From Hemileia vastatrix (Eukaryota; Basidiomycota; Pucciniomycetes; Pucciniales; Zaghouaniaceae), in the NCBI GenBank assembly GCA_030280995.1, contig JASXTE010000016.1, positions 8,081,501 to 8,145,500 of the forward strand: DNA of 64,000 bases. The letters are read 5' to 3'. This document shows, piece after piece, positions 9,398-21,633 of this stretch. The stretch's first letter is position 1, and every line of letters starts with the position of its first letter. The translations under genes and the position numbers were made by a program. The notes beneath the pieces are model-generated. The model saw only the letters and a program-made list of their open reading frames with translations. It did no database searches and was not told the origin of the DNA.

Positions 9398-10553
9398 TGT
9401 GGTAGCCTAAAGTTTAGTATGGCACCTAAGTACGTAAATGGAGTTATTACGGCGTGCAAGATTGGCGTTATTATTTTTTATAAAAGGGTTTTATTTAATT
9501 TATTGGAGTTTAAAATATGAAGAAAATTGGTCACGAGCGAATGCCTACACAAATACAATTTATTTTACGGAGAAAACTTATTTTTATAGTCTGAAAAATT
9601 TATAAGTATTAAGTCAAGTCACTCAAGAACCTTGGGAAATTTTCCCAGAATTTTTACTATTTTTCTTATATTTTTAAATGAATTTTAAAGTTTTATAGAA
9701 ATATTTAAATTTTCAAAAATTACTTAACTTTGATGAATTGTCACGGGGTAATTAGAGCTGCGCAGACTACGAAAATTAGTTTGGTATGTAAAGGAGAAGT
9801 AGCTCTATTATGTGTAATTTTTCTAGATTTTTTATTATAGTTTTAAGGTTCTAATTGAGTCCGGAAGTCCGGAAGGACTCCGCTTTGACTCCGTACGGAC
9901 TCCGTTCCGACTCCGTATGGACTCCGTACGGACTCTGTTCTGGCTCCGTACGGACTCTGTACGGGCTCCGGATTGACTTTGGAAGAGCTCTGGAGGGGAA
10001 AACTTAGGCACGTGACTAGGAATACTTAAGCGCCTCTCAAACTCGAAATTGAGGGGGGGGGACACATCATACAGCTTAATCATTAACTACCACAGTCTCA
10101 TTTTTTATTACTCAACAAATTAAATAAATTTGTAATACCCTTATAACTTTATATTTATATATATAAAATTTTAGAAATACCACTCAACAATTTAAAACAC
10201 ACTTCATACAGGGTATCTTTAGAAAGGTCTTCATCGCTGGGACTTGATTATTGCTGTCTCATAAAAATTTAAATTATTATAAAAACATAAAGTAGATCTT
10301 TCACTGGTACACCTTAATTGTTGTTATCAGTATTTCTTTTCTCAACAGCCACAATCATTTAATCTCAATAAGTGTTAAATATTTTAGAGTTTCATTATTT
10401 TTATCAATCAGATCCAAGTAGACTGGTTAGCTTAGTGATTTAGAATTCCAATTTTGTTATTTTTATTGGAAGGACAGGGTTTTCAGCTAAATCTACATAT
10501 CTCCTCCGGATTCTGCTTACAGCAAGGCGACTGTAAGAGTTTACCTTACCATA
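9398..10553 (+). repeat. 3' LTR of element A
   Basis: Direct repeat of 542-1707 with the same GACTCCGTAC array (9865-9975). It ends ...TTACCATA and is followed by the target duplication CCGC and then the continuation of the interrupted zinc-cluster gene. Confidence 0.92.
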
Positions 10554-10973
10554 CCGCCAGCACCAAAAGATCCAGACCATCCATCCTGATCCCCAGACTG
10601 GTCAACAAATTACACCCTTCAAAAATGAGTGCCAACTCCACTACAAACACTAGCTCTTCTAACCCTGGGCCTTCTAATGGTAAGATCAATACTTTTTCAT
10701 ACTGAAATTCAATCTGACCAATTTCCAGCTCATTCCAATCCAGACAGTGATGATGACAATGTGGGAAACCTTGAAGAACCCCCACCTAATCCATTTCCAA
10801 CAATCAAAAACAACTTCCAACAACATTCTTCTCAACAGAAGCATCTCATCCTAGATTACTTCCAATCCGCTCCTTCCAGGAACCCACAGGAACTTGAAAA
10901 AAGGAAAACCCTCATCAACCAGTTCAAAGCCAATGTTGAACATTTTTTTACATCTCTTGATTCTTTTCTGTAA

Positions 10974-11450
10974 TTACTTCTTGCCCAAAAATCTTGACTT
11001 AGAAATAAAAAAATTCCTCATTTTAAAGTTTTGGGGGACTAATCCTCAGTTTTAAGTCTTTGGGGAATAACAGTCCTCATTTTATAGTCTTGGGGGACTC
11101 AAAAACCCTCAGTTTATAGTCTTGGGGGACTCAAAACCTGAATCATAAAGACAGAACCAGAGATAAAAACATTGAAGACCAAAGAAACAAACTAAAAATC
11201 TGGTGTAACTGTTTTACAGAGCAGCCAGCTCATCATTTCCCCCCACACTTTCCATAACAAAATTCAGAGACTCCCCCTTGAATGCTCTCTGCCAGAATCA
11301 CACCAAATCCACATTATCAGTTTATAGTCCTGAAGGACTCAAACAACAACCATCCTAAGTATATATTCTTGGGGGACTGTACCATTTCTCAGTTTAAAGT
11401 CTTGATGGACTTCCAGTGTTAAGTTCAAAGTCTTGATGGACTATCCACAT
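10974..11450 (-). repeat. part of relic C 3' region with minus-strand hairpin motifs
   Basis: Seven hairpin-tail motifs on the minus strand at about 11016-11040, 11044-11067, 11075-11099, 11107-11131, 11318-11339, 11390-11411 and 11421-11442. Most read AGTC - CCCCAA or CATCAA - GACT - (A/T)TAAACTG. A minus-strand copy of the GCTGGCTGCTC stem-loop lies at 11205-11250. The orientation is opposite to the two zinc-cluster genes on either side. Confidence 0.7.
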
Positions 11451-11456
11451 TTTGCA

Positions 11457-11462
11457 TATAAG
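11457..11462 (+). promoter_or_regulatory. TATA box candidate of the zinc-cluster gene
   Basis: TATAAG within TTTGCATATAAGGGCC, about 130 bp before the ATG at 11594, followed by a pyrimidine-rich stretch that would suit a 5' UTR. Placement is by position and motif only. Confidence 0.4.
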
Positions 11463-11593
11463 GGCCTAGCCACCTGCAGGCACAGTTCCCCACAGGCAAC
11501 CAGCTGAACTTCTACTCTTTCTTCATTATCTACACATCACTGACAAAATTTTCATTCATCTCTTTTCTCTTCATTGTTTTTCCTTCACAAATC

Positions 11594-13222
11594 ATGGCTG
11601 AATTTCCAGACTTTGACCCATTGGACCTTCCCTGTTTCACTGCTCCAAAGGACTTTGCTTGTAAACAGTGCATCCACATGTGCAGGCCTTGTACCTTCAC
11701 TCTTCCTACTCCTCAAGCCAAATTCTATAACAGAGCCTGTGATTCTTGCAACTCTAAAAAGAAAAGATGTGAAAGAGACCCCAACTATCCAATACCTCTG
11801 CCTTCACCTTCACACAACTATATTTCCAGATCTCCTACCTGGTCATCAGAACTTGGACCTGCTTTGTCTTATTTATCTTCTGCCCCTTCCAGAAGATCAC
11901 GTCGTTCTATTCCCAAATCACTCCCTAAAAGACCTGCTTTATCTTCTCAAGAATCTGCTTTTATATCAGCAAATTTAATCAAATCAGCTTCAAAATCAGC
12001 TCCCATGCTGCTAGACCACTTCCAGGAAGCCCTCCCAACGCCGGGCGGCCTGCTCGCCTTTCCAGAAAGCAAAAATCAGGCTCAAAACTCCCAAATTCAG
12101 CCAGATAACAGCCAAAATACACCATTAAACACCAAAAACTCTATGAAACCACCTCCTAGTGCTCCCAGAACAATGCATACACACCAAATATCTTCCTCAG
12201 ACATCCCCAAAAATTCTAAAAACTCTAGAAAACCTGCCAGAGCACCTTCTGAAAACACCAGAGCATGCAACACTGCTTCCAAACAAAAATTTCCAGTTAC
12301 TTTAAAAAGAACTAGCTACACCTCTCATCTGGCCAACAATTATTCCTCTGATGATTCCCTTTTTTCTAGATCTTCATCCAGCAAATCACAATCAGCTTCC
12401 AGGTCAATTTCTCCTGATCCTTTCTTCAGCAACCCTGGTACTCCACCACCATTGTCCAACCTGACTGGGCTAAGAAATAATAATATCCACAACAACAACA
12501 GCAGCCCTGCTGCTCCAACAAGGCCACAGGAACTCCCTTCTTCTCCTTCATCTTCTCAACACTATTTAGAGAGTGATCATGAGAATCCATACCTCTATCT
12601 GGTTGATCCTCATTCAACATCCATTCAGCTTTCTTCAACAGCTCAAATCCCGGCCGCTTACAAATTTGATGAGCTTCCAATCTGTAAGCACCAAATTATT
12701 AAATCCAATGTCTTTAACAGAGAAAAATTACTGATCTAATTCTTCTGTGTAGCTGGAACCCCGCCTCCTAAAACTACAATTGGGATTGGCCAACCTCTAG
12801 AAACTACCTTAACGCTGGATTACTCCGACATGAAACAACACCTAAGCATGATGTGTTCAAACATGCTTAAGGCCTTTGCCCTCCACTGTCCGTTGAATGA
12901 CTTTGAAAAGAATCTGAGAAAAGAGCTCCTTGATGACCACTGGAAGATATCTAGAATAATCAAGCACACCTTCCAACACTTGATCCCCGCTTCTTCCACT
13001 TCTTCCCAAAAATACCTTCCACTCCAGTACCTGACCATTACAATCCATATACTCTTTCCAGTAGCCTACACCACAAAGAACCCAGTTCTTCTACCAATCC
13101 TAACAAAAAGAGAAAACTCCACCAAAATCCGGACCGATTTCCGGAGGCTTCTTCTTCCTGACATTAAAATAAACAAGAAAGAAATTAAAAAGTCACTAAA
13201 TAGGGAGAACCATAATAATTAA
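11594..13222 (+). CDS. Zn2Cys6-type cluster protein, 519 aa (Zc2)
   Basis: Two exons, 11594-12683 and 12753-13222, with a 69-bp intron (GTAAGC ... CTGATCTAAT ... GTGTAG). The phases match and the spliced frame is open for 519 codons. Residues 23-59 give C23-X2-C26-X6-C33-X15-C49-X2-C52-X6-C59, ending CDSCNSKKKRC, as in fungal binuclear zinc clusters though the spacer is slightly long; an extra Cys is at 30. The rest is Ser/Pro/Asn-rich and probably disordered up to about residue 360, then a more ordered helical C-terminus (MKQHLSMMCSNMLKAFALHC). It has a TATA-like box and lies antisense within the 3' region of Gypsy relic C, next to its broken relative. A transcription-factor-like role is inferred from the cluster; a Gag-like or other element-encoded role is possible. 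Confidence 0.72.
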
Positions 13223-14072
13223 CAGATATATATACAAAAATATTTGTTTTTTATTTTTATTTTATTTATTTTATTTTATTTTATTTTATTTATTTATTTT
13301 AAACTACTAACATACTAAAAAAACTTGAAAATAATTAACAAAATTAACCATAAATATGAGAGTTGAAAAATTAAAATGAAATGAATAATAAAAATAACAT
13401 GAGACAATTAAAAGTTACTAATGGTATCCCACATGAATATTAATAACAACAAGAGATAACTAATAATTACAAATGGTATCCCCCAACCAATTGATGAGCT
13501 GATCCCCTGATTCCTTAACCACATCCAAGTGCACCTTGATGTGGATACACTTTTCAATAATTTTTAAATGAATTGAAATAAAAAAACAAAGATGAAATAA
13601 ATAGAAATTGAGAGAATAATAAGAAAAAGAAAGAAAATATCATTGCATGGCCAATTGATGAGCCTTTCCCAGCCAATGCTTGCCCACATCCAGGTGACCC
13701 TGATGTGGTAACACCATATAATATAATTTTGTGATTTTTCCCTCTTTATATCCTAATAACTCCCATAAAAAAATTAAAAGAAAAAAGAGAAAAAAAAGAA
13801 AATAATCTAAAACTACTATATAATTAAAAAAATCCAGCTCCATGGAAAGCCCAGTCCAAGGAAATGATCACTGGGTGGGCTCCCTCCAATAAGTAAAAAT
13901 GATGGGAGACCACCAGTTATCCACCACCAAAACCAAAGAAGTCTGTCTTGGACCAGTAAGCCAGTTTAAAGTCATACTGGACTTAAACCCTGAATAACAA
14001 AAAACCAGAACTTGGATTCAACTAGGACAAGCAAAAATACTTGAAACAGACATTATGGGTTAATAGTTCTAC
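13223..14072 (-). other. relic C 3' region, continued
   Basis: Noncoding. It begins with a T-rich low-complexity stretch (13240-13300), followed on the minus strand by two CCACATC/GATGTGG stem-loops (13519-13544, 13684-13708), the long imperfect stem-loop (about 13870-13925) and one hairpin-tail copy (13961-13984; AGTC - CAGTAT - GACT - TTAAACTGG). The order mirrors 7172-7480 of element A read in reverse, which shows homology to that element's 3' region. Confidence 0.65.
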
Positions 14073-14077
14073 AGAGC

Positions 14078-15254
14078 TGTCAGCCTAGATATCTCTAGGA
14101 CTGAGTATTTCTTATGCTTAAAATAAGATAACCTTAATTAAATTAAGCTTATATCTTAAAAACAAGTTTAAAATAATAATATATATTATTATATTATATA
14201 TATATATAATTATTACTCTATTATATAAATTGTAGTAGTTTGAATAGCTTATCCATAGCATAATAATACTTATTAAGGTGTTAATGGAGTCATAATTTAC
14301 TTATCTTAAGTGATATGAAGTAATTATAAACATACATAAGCTTATATGTATACATAAATCTCATATTCAGTGAAATATGCAGTATATTATGTATATTTAG
14401 GTATATAAGTGGGTTTTAGCCCCTTAATAGCCTATAACCTTTGTTTTTCTGCTTATTTTAGGTCATATGGACAAAATAAGTGGACTCACAATGCCTACAG
14501 AAGCATAGACATCTATATCAGACGCATACACTCAGTTTGGACAACTTAATTTACTTCCTTGGATGGTTATTCACGGATTTATGGGTTGGAAGGTCATTTC
14601 TGGGTTAATGTGGATGCTTGGGGATGTTATTGGGGGCTTGGATATTTTATTTTTTTCCTTTATATCCTTTGGGTCTCATTAAATCTCTTTTTGATTGCTT
14701 ATTTTACCTGTTTCTTTATGGTATCTGCTTTTATCTGGATTTTCTATTTGTGGTATAGATCTGTGTTATCATTAATTGTGATGGAGGGTCCTTACTGGAG
14801 GTCTGGGTGTTGAATCTTCTTGAAGTGGACTCCATGGGGAGGTGATGGGCCCTCACAGTGCTGTAATTGCCGGGGATAGCAGTGACATCATCTGGATTGA
14901 AGGTCTGTGCACTCCAGTGGATTTGGGTATAAGTAAGGAGGGATTTTGATGGTTATTTATCATCATTCACTTACTACAATTCAAACAAACACTACAATAC
15001 AATTATTAGCATTCATAAATACATTATAAAGCCATTATAAATTGATTATATCTTTATATAAGCTATAAGTATATTTTATTCATCTATTTTCCACCACTAG
15101 CACGCATTTAAATCCAAGTATTGTGAGTTTTATTTGAGTATAACTATTTTATTAGTCTTCCCCTGAGGTTTAATCACTAAATAATTTATCAATAAGTAGT
15201 AGGAACATAAATGAACACTATTATATCATACTTATATACTAGACTATACTGACA
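14078..15254 (+). repeat. 5' LTR of element B
   Basis: 1177 bp, near-identical to 21751-22926. A third copy of the family LTR, on the minus strand, is at 50716-58446 split by transposon E2. The short ORFs in these LTRs are not supported as genes. Confidence 0.93.
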
Positions 15255-15848
15255 ATTGGGGGTCTTTCCTTATTTTTTACTTATTATTTAGTATAAGCCT
15301 TGGAACGTCATTTTTACTTTAGTATAGCTCAAAATAACCAAATATTTGGGTCTGCTACATATTAGTGGGTCATCCTAACTCAGTTATTGCGGAAAAGAAC
15401 CCTTCTAATAATTGTACTAATTTTTTATAATAAAAATTAGGTATTTACAGTAGTAACTGTACCCAATATAAACCCAATTTCACTTGGTATTTTGTCACCA
15501 ATATAACACCCAATTAAATTGGTATTTGCTTAAAGCTTGGTAAGCTAATAATTAACCCTTATAAAGGTCTATTTAAACTGTTTTTTTTATTTTTAACAGA
15601 TTTTTTCAAATTTTTCTTATATTTTATTTAAATAAATAAAGATATAAATTCAGGGTAAGCTCCAGTACTTTTTTATTAGTAATAACATTGCTAATAACTT
15701 TTGTCTACTAATTCCATAGAGTTTTTCCTTTCTGTAGACATGATATATTGTCATTATTAACAATATTAGTGCTCCTCAGGACAGTGTAAGTGAAAAGCCT
15801 GCTTATAATACCAGGTCTAAAGCTAACAAAAACTATACAGGACATAAC
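15255..15848 (+). other. leader of element B
   Basis: An untranslated leader between the LTR and the first gag ATG. It starts ATTGGGGGTCTTTCC; a primer site of the form TGG... is expected here, but I cannot assign the tRNA. Confidence 0.4.
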
Positions 15849-17232
15849 CATGGAGGGTCAGCAATACCCCCAGGCAAGGAACATGAGCATAGAGGAAAAA
15901 GACACCCTTTTAAAAAAGCTAACCATAAAAAAGACGTCTCCTCCTCTTCAGGATCAGCTATACCACTTGACCAAACTGGTTTTGAAGTTGGAAGAATCCA
16001 AGGCACTCATGTTCAAAGAGGTAGAGCAATTACAGAACAATTGCAAGGTAGGGTTTCAACAAATGAATCAGACACTGGCAGAGCTAAAGGGAGGCCAGCC
16101 AAGTCAACCAAGACAGCAACCCCCTATCCCAGAAGGGTAAACTCACTCCCAGGAGAAAATCCTGGTAGACAAATGGAAGTGGGACTGGTTCCATCAACAA
16201 TGGACCAGCCACAGCTGAAACAGGGATCCACCACCACATCTGACTTCCTCAGTTCACCCTTACAAAGGAAAAAAGCGCCAAAAATCAGGACTGGAATCTA
16301 TCCCATGGTAAGTAGATTACCCTCTCATATTGAACACAATACTGATAATTACAATATAGGTAATCCCATTGATGTTAAATCTGTGCAGAAAATAGATGTG
16401 GATTTAAGAAATTTAGGTTTTAGAGTAAATACACCTGACTTGTCTTTGTCCACAATAAAAGTACTATTTATAATGATAATACAGTTAATCCTCAGTTGCT
16501 ACCACCTACTAGTGAGATGACAAGTTCACAGGAGAGTGAGAGAATTGAATGGAAGACATGGAATATTTTAACAATAATCCAACTGACCATAGAATTGTTT
16601 CAGCATTGTTGAATAGAATGACTGATTGTGAGGAACAGACAGTTAAGCTCACTAGTGATACAATTTCATTCTTGACATTAAACATTTCTCAATTAGCAAC
16701 AAGTAATAAAGAATTAGAGAAAGAACATTTGTCTCTAACTCTTAAATATAATTCATTGAGTAGTAAATATAATGAACTTTCAAACAAATTCTGTGAGTTA
16801 GAAAAATTGTATGAAACACATTTATTGAAAACTGAATCAAGAACTAAGTTATATTTTGCCCAGACAAATCAAAGTGTCTCTGAGTTGCTACAAAGATTAA
16901 CTAAAGTTGAGATTGAAACTGCCAATCTACTAATGAACCAGGATAATCATAAGTATAATCAATATAATAATAATTCTTTCATTGGCAAAAGTGAATCTCA
17001 TTCCTTCCCTATACCACCACAACTAAGATTATCTGGTGGTAGTGTCAAATCTGAAAATGTAAGCCACAAATCCTTACAGGAGGAAATACAAGACCATTTA
17101 TCAAGAGTGAATGAGTTGTTGAATTTACCTAAGATTAGCGAAATAAAATCCAATCAGAAGAACTGGCCTAAGATAGATAAGTACCCAACTTATGATGGGG
17201 AAGCCAGCTCTGATTGGCAAAATTTTATTTAA
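15849..17232 (+). pseudogene. gag N-terminal and capsid region of element B
   Basis: From ATG 15849 (MEGQQYPQARNMSIEEKD) a helical, coiled-coil-rich stretch runs to 16140, then moves to another frame up to about 16520, and returns to the first frame from 16549. That part has long heptad-like helices (LSLTLKYNSLSSKYNELSNK). It ends WPKIDKYPTYDGEASSDWQNFI at TAA 17230, which interrupts the capsid domain; the same frame resumes at once. Two frame changes and one stop show decay. Confidence 0.65.
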
Positions 17233-18501
17233 AGAATTGACAACTTAAAATTCTCATATAAGTTACCAGATGAAGAAATAACATCAAAATTAATTTCCTT
17301 ATTTAAGGATGTTGCTTTATTATGGTTTGAAGCTGTCTTGAGTGAGGGTAAAGAATACTCTTGGGCTGAATGGAAACAACTAATTGAAAAACAATTTGGA
17401 GGTTCTAACTTCAGACTTACTCAACAGAGACTTTATGAGAAAACTAGGTATAATCCGTTGAATGGTGACAAACCTATGGTATTTTTAAGGAATTTAAATA
17501 AAATATTAAAAGCCATTGAGATTCATATGGATTTCAACTTATGGAAAGATAAGATAATATATAAATTACCTATATCTGTCAGAGACATTGTTGTAGCTAA
17601 AACATTAAATGTTACTGAATATTGTGACTTTATTAGTATTTGCAATGAAATATTATTAAACCATAAGTATGAATCAAGGTATTCCACTTATAAACAAAAT
17701 TTTGAACCTGTAAAAATTCAGAATTCAAAAACACTTCAGGAGAAGCAGAAAAAACCTACTGCACCTGTAGTACCTGAAAAGTATGAAACAAATACTTGTT
17801 ATAAGTGTAACAAACCTTGGGTTAAAGGTCACAAATGTGAGAAGAATATAAATATTGTTGAAAATCAACATGAATCTGAAACTGAAACTGAAAAAAGTAA
17901 AGAATCTAGTGATTATGAAAGCAATATCTCATATAGTAATGAAAATGAAGTCTGTATGTTGGACGTTGATTTGTCCATATTTGACAATCCAATATTAAAT
18001 ATGGACTCAAATGAATCTTTAATGAATTTTGAGGATGTTGAAATCATTAAAGATATTGAGATACATGATGATAACTTAAGAATTACACATATCATGATTC
18101 CAGCTATCATTTCTGGTGAAAACGTTAATAAAGTATTCAACACAGGAGCTTCTGGTTCTGTTGTTTCTACTAATAAATTACAAAATATTGATAGTGAATA
18201 TAAGTCTAAGCTTGAACCCTTTAAAAGTAAAAATTGGAGAGGTTTTGGATCAGTACTACACCTCATTGGTAGATACAAAGCTGCTGTTTTATTTAAACAT
18301 AAACATGGTTATGTAAGAGTAACTTGTGACTTTGTAGTAATGGATAATACTAGCTGTAGTAGCTTTTTTATCATTGGAAATGATATTCTGACTAAGTTTG
18401 GTGTGAAATTAGACCCTTCTAATAATAATTTTACAATTGGCATCAATGGTAAAAGGAAATTTAAAATAAATTCTTTTAACGCAGTCTTACACATTGAGTA
18501 A
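17233..18501 (+). pseudogene. gag C-terminus with zinc knuckle, and aspartic protease of element B
   Basis: Same frame as the upstream gag. The capsid continues (EWKQLIEKQFGGSNFRLTQQ), then a variant zinc knuckle CYKCNKPWVKGHKC at about 17800-17840, an acidic stretch, and the protease. The active-site motif reads VFNTGASGSVVS, so the catalytic Asp of D-T-G has become Asn (a G-to-A change), which should abolish activity. The distal part IIGNDILTKFGVKLDPS matches the end of retropepsins. A stop at 18499 separates it from RT in the same frame. Confidence 0.75.
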
Positions 18502-19314
18502 GTAACAAATATTCTGTGCAAAGGAAGAAAATCCAATGAGATGGAACTTCTGGAAACAGAAATTTCTAAAGCATCATTTTGCACTCAGATAAGTGAAGCT
18601 GAGAAAAACAATATTTTGGACTTAATTAAAGCATTTCAAATAGCTTTTGCACATGGTACAAATTAACTTAGCCTTGTAAAAGATCATGAGATGAAAATAA
18701 GTTTAACCTGTGATATGGATAATATTCCTGCTAGTCTTAAAAAGAAACCATATCCTGCTTCACCAATGAAGAGGAAAGATATAGAGTATAATATTAGGAT
18801 GTTATTAAAAATGAACATTCTCGAGAAGGTTGAAACTACACCAAAATATTGTGTAATTTCACCAGTGCTAATTTCTTATGAACAAGATAAAGCAAGACTG
18901 TGCGGTGATTATAGAGCATTAAATACATTTACAGTAGATTATATTTATCCCTCACAAAGGATTTCCTCTATACATGCTACCCTTAAAGGTGCTAAATATA
19001 TAAGCTACCTAGATGGAAATAAAGGGTACCATCAAATTCCTATTAAAAAGAATTCATAAAATATTTTGTTGATAACAACACACATGGGAATTAAAAAATA
19101 TATCAGGATGATATTTGGACCAAAAAATTCTCCATCAGTATTTCAGAATTTAATGGATATAACATTCCATAATGAAATAATTGAGGGACGATTAATGGTA
19201 TACGTTGATGACTTCATAAGGTTCTCTAAGACATATGATGAACACTTAATCCATTTAAAGATGGTATTTCAGAAAATGGATGAAAAAAATGACCCTTGCA
19301 TTGAAAAAATGTAA
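18502..19314 (+). pseudogene. reverse transcriptase, N-terminal part, element B
   Basis: Same frame as the protease, broken by TAA at about 18664 and at 19057. It shows the RT palm and fingers motifs: KYCVISPVLISYEQDKARLC, DYRALNTFTVDYIYP, YISYLDGNKGYHQIPI, and the catalytic YVDD at 19201-19212. A frameshift at the A-run near 19285-19290 moves the thumb into the next frame, which overlaps at 19280. Confidence 0.82.
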
Positions 19315-20050
19315 ATTTGGGTTTGAAGCTTTAAAAGTGCTTGGTCATATTGTATCTGGCTTACAAATATGTGTAGACCAAAAAAAGTTGGCTGCAATAA
19401 ATAATATTGGAATTCCTCAAAATGTAAGGGATGTACAATCTTTTCTTGGTATGCGTGGTTATTATAGACAATATATAAAAAACTTTCAATCAATTGCTGC
19501 ACCATTGACCACACTGATAAAGAAATTAGAAGCTTTCATTTGGAATAATGAAAGACAACAGACTTTTGATAAATTGAAAGAATGTTTAATGGCAGCTCCT
19601 ATCTTGGGATTACCATATTTCCAATTACCTTTTGTATTTTATACAGATGCAAGTTTTATTGGTCTAGGTGCTGCTTTGCATCAAAAACAACTTATTGAAG
19701 GAAAAATGTCAGAAGTAGTAATTTGAAATATTTCACGTACTCTAATAAGTAGTGAGTTGAAATATGGTGCTACTAAACTTGAATGTTTGGCAGTAGCATG
19801 GGCTCTTGAGAAGCTACATTATTACCTTGAAGACCAAAAATTTGAGTTAATAACTGACTGTAGTGCAGTAAAGTCACTCTTAAACATGAAAACTCCTAAT
19901 AGACACATGTTTAAATGGCAATTAGCTGTACAAGAATACAGAGGACGGATGACTATTACACATAGAGTAGGAACCTTGTACTCTAATGTAGATCTGTTAT
20001 CTAGAGTACCTCTTTGTAATAATGATGATAATCCTGCTTATGTTCATGAG
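19280..20050 (+). pseudogene. RT thumb and RNase H of element B
   Basis: Second frame. The RT connection reads LKKCKFGFEALKVLGHIVS and SFLGMRGYYRQYIKNFQSIA. RNase H follows with the acidic residues in FYTDASFIGLGA, KLECLAVAWALEKLHYYLE and ELITDCSAVKSLLNMK, the usual D-E-D pattern. One TGA at 19724 lies between the first Asp and the Glu. Confidence 0.8.
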
Positions 20051-20905
20051 TCAGAGATTATTAGCATTTATGGCATTTATATTGTAGATCTTGAGGATAA
20101 ATTTATGCAATCAATTCTTGATAATTATGATTCTGATCCTGATTTGAGTAAACTCACTACAATATTAAATGATCCATCTAATGCTTCAATGAATGTTTTA
20201 ATAAAAACATTACCAAATAAGTATAAAGAGGCATTAGAAAAAGGAAAATTTTCTATTGAGGATGGTTTTATATATTACAGGACAAAATTAAGTAATGTAA
20301 TTGTGATTCCCCCTTCAATGAAGGAGTTAATGTTAAGTATATGTCATGATGATATATTGGCAGGTCATTTTGACAACCATAAAACATTAACCAGAGTAAA
20401 AAACACAGCTTGGTGGATTAACATGTCTGAGGATGCTCAGAAATATGTTGAGACATGTGATTCTTTTCAAAAATCTAAAATATTAACGGGAAAAAGAGCT
20501 GGTTTATTACAAAAAATTGAGACACCAAAAGCTCCATGGGAAATAATTAACATGGACTTTGTAACAGGTTTTCCAATAGCAGAGCATAAGAGTTATAAAT
20601 CCTGCTGGGTAATTGTAGATAGATTTAAAAAGATGTGTAAATATATTCCTACCCACAAAGAGGTTTCTGCAAAGGACTTAGCTTTTTTATGGTGGACACA
20701 AATGTTAAATATAGCAGGTTTCCCCAAAGCAATAGTTTCTGAAAGAGATCCTAAATTTACTTCTGAGATCTGGACATCACTTATGGATGTTTCAGGGTGT
20801 CAATTATAACTTTCTACAGCACACCATCCACAAACTGATGGGCTAGCAGAAAGAATGATACAAACTTTAGAAGATATGATAAGAAGATATTGTGCTTTTG
20901 GTCTT
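20051..20905 (+). pseudogene. integrase of element B
   Basis: The zinc module has two histidines (CHDDILAGHFDNHKTL), but the cysteine pair reads CDSF instead of C-X2-C, so one ligand is lost. The core has D in IINMDFVTGF, D in SERDPKFTS and E in QTDGLAERMIQ. A TAA at 20807 interrupts the core, and a frameshift near 20900 returns the reading to the first frame, which is open from 20890. Confidence 0.78.
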
Positions 20906-21633
20906 ATTTTAAAGACAATGACAAACTCACACATGATTGGGTAACCCTTATCCCAGGTTTAGAATTTGCATACAATAGTACAGTACATTCTGTCACTGGC
21001 AAAAAGCCATTTGAGTTATGGTTGGGTTATGTACCTAATACCCCTGCTAAAACTCTTAATAAGTTACCTAGATTGGATATCCATCCAGGTACTAAATCGT
21101 TTTTTCAGATGCAAGAATTATGCAGAAAACATGCTCAAGAATGTATAAATAGGGCATTTGAGTATGAAAAGAAAAGATGGGATAAAGCCCATAAAGAACA
21201 AATCTTCAAAGAGGGTGATTAAGTCCTTATTTCAACACTACATTTCAATTTAAATGGTAATGTTAAATTGAAGGATCAATTCATTGGACCATTTGTAGTT
21301 AAAAAGATGGTTGGTAATAATGCTGTTGAGGTTATTCTATATGCACCTTATGATAGAAAACATCCAGTATTTCCTATTTCTCTTATAAAACCATACCATT
21401 CTAATGATACTGCTCTATCTCCAAGATGATCAGGAAGGCATAAACAGCAACCTGAAGAAATAGTTGAAAAGGCAGAAATTGAAAAGATACTTAAAAAGAG
21501 ACACCTTACTAAAGAAAAGGGAATTGAGTATCTATTAAGATTTAAAAATAAATCAAGTGAATATGACCAGTGGATTCCAGAAAATGAAATCTCTGATCTT
21601 AAAAATCTCTTGAAAAAATTTAAATCAAAATAA
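20890..21633 (+). pseudogene. integrase C-terminus and chromodomain of element B
   Basis: First frame, with a TAA at 21220 and a TGA at 21427 before the final TAA at 21631. After the GPFVVKKMVGNNAVEVILYA segment comes a chromodomain: EKAEIEKILKKRHLTKEKG, then EYLLRFKNKSSEYDQWIPE and a basic tail. Chromodomains of this kind guide insertion to heterochromatin in chromoviruses. No function is expected from this copy. Confidence 0.75.

Larger units (their letters stand above)
542..10553 (+). mobile_element. Ty3/Gypsy-type LTR retrotransposon A, RT/RNase H-less
   Basis: A full-length insertion bounded by direct LTRs (542-1707 and 9398-10553) and flanked by the 4-bp duplication CCGC (538-541 and 10554-10557). 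The LTR ends form an imperfect inverted repeat, TGTGGTAGCC against the complement of the terminal ACCATA end. Internally it has a tRNA-Lys-like primer site, gag, aspartic protease, a linker ORF full of 150-bp repeats, integrase, and a 2.7-kb noncoding tail with many short hairpins. No reverse transcriptase or RNase H is present anywhere between the LTRs, although the related minus-strand relic C has both just before the same linker. The LTRs look about 98% alike by eye, so the insertion is young, and mobilisation probably depended on RT supplied in trans. Confidence 0.9.
366..10973 (+). pseudogene. Zn2Cys6-type cluster gene (Zc1), interrupted by retrotransposon A
   Basis: The 5' part is at 366-541 and the 3' part at 10558-10679 plus 10729-10973; everything between is element A plus one CCGC target-site copy. 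Removing both leaves the frame intact. The intron at 10680-10728 (GTAAGA...TTTCCAG) is also in phase, giving about 180 residues. Residues near the start give C-X2-C-X6-C-X12-C-X2-C-X6-C, close to the fungal binuclear zinc cluster consensus; the second half reads CDACHSRKKTC. Next come a serine run, a KRSR basic patch, an acidic DSDDD stretch and a helical C-terminus. One TAA (432-434) lies between the two cysteine halves, so the gene was probably already broken or has a C-to-T change. It is a relative of the intact gene at 11594-13222. A role in DNA binding is inferred from the motif only. Confidence 0.6.

Noticed and set aside
9835..10083. Minus-strand frame with SQSGARTESVRSQNRVRTES-type repeats
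   Set aside because: It is the translation of the GACTCCGTAC array in the 3' LTR; the 5' LTR copy does not keep the frame.
14559..14813. Hydrophobic ORFs inside the family B LTRs (also 22236-22485 and minus 57901-57680)
   Set aside because: They are in untranslated LTR sequence, frames differ between copies, and lengths are at chance level.
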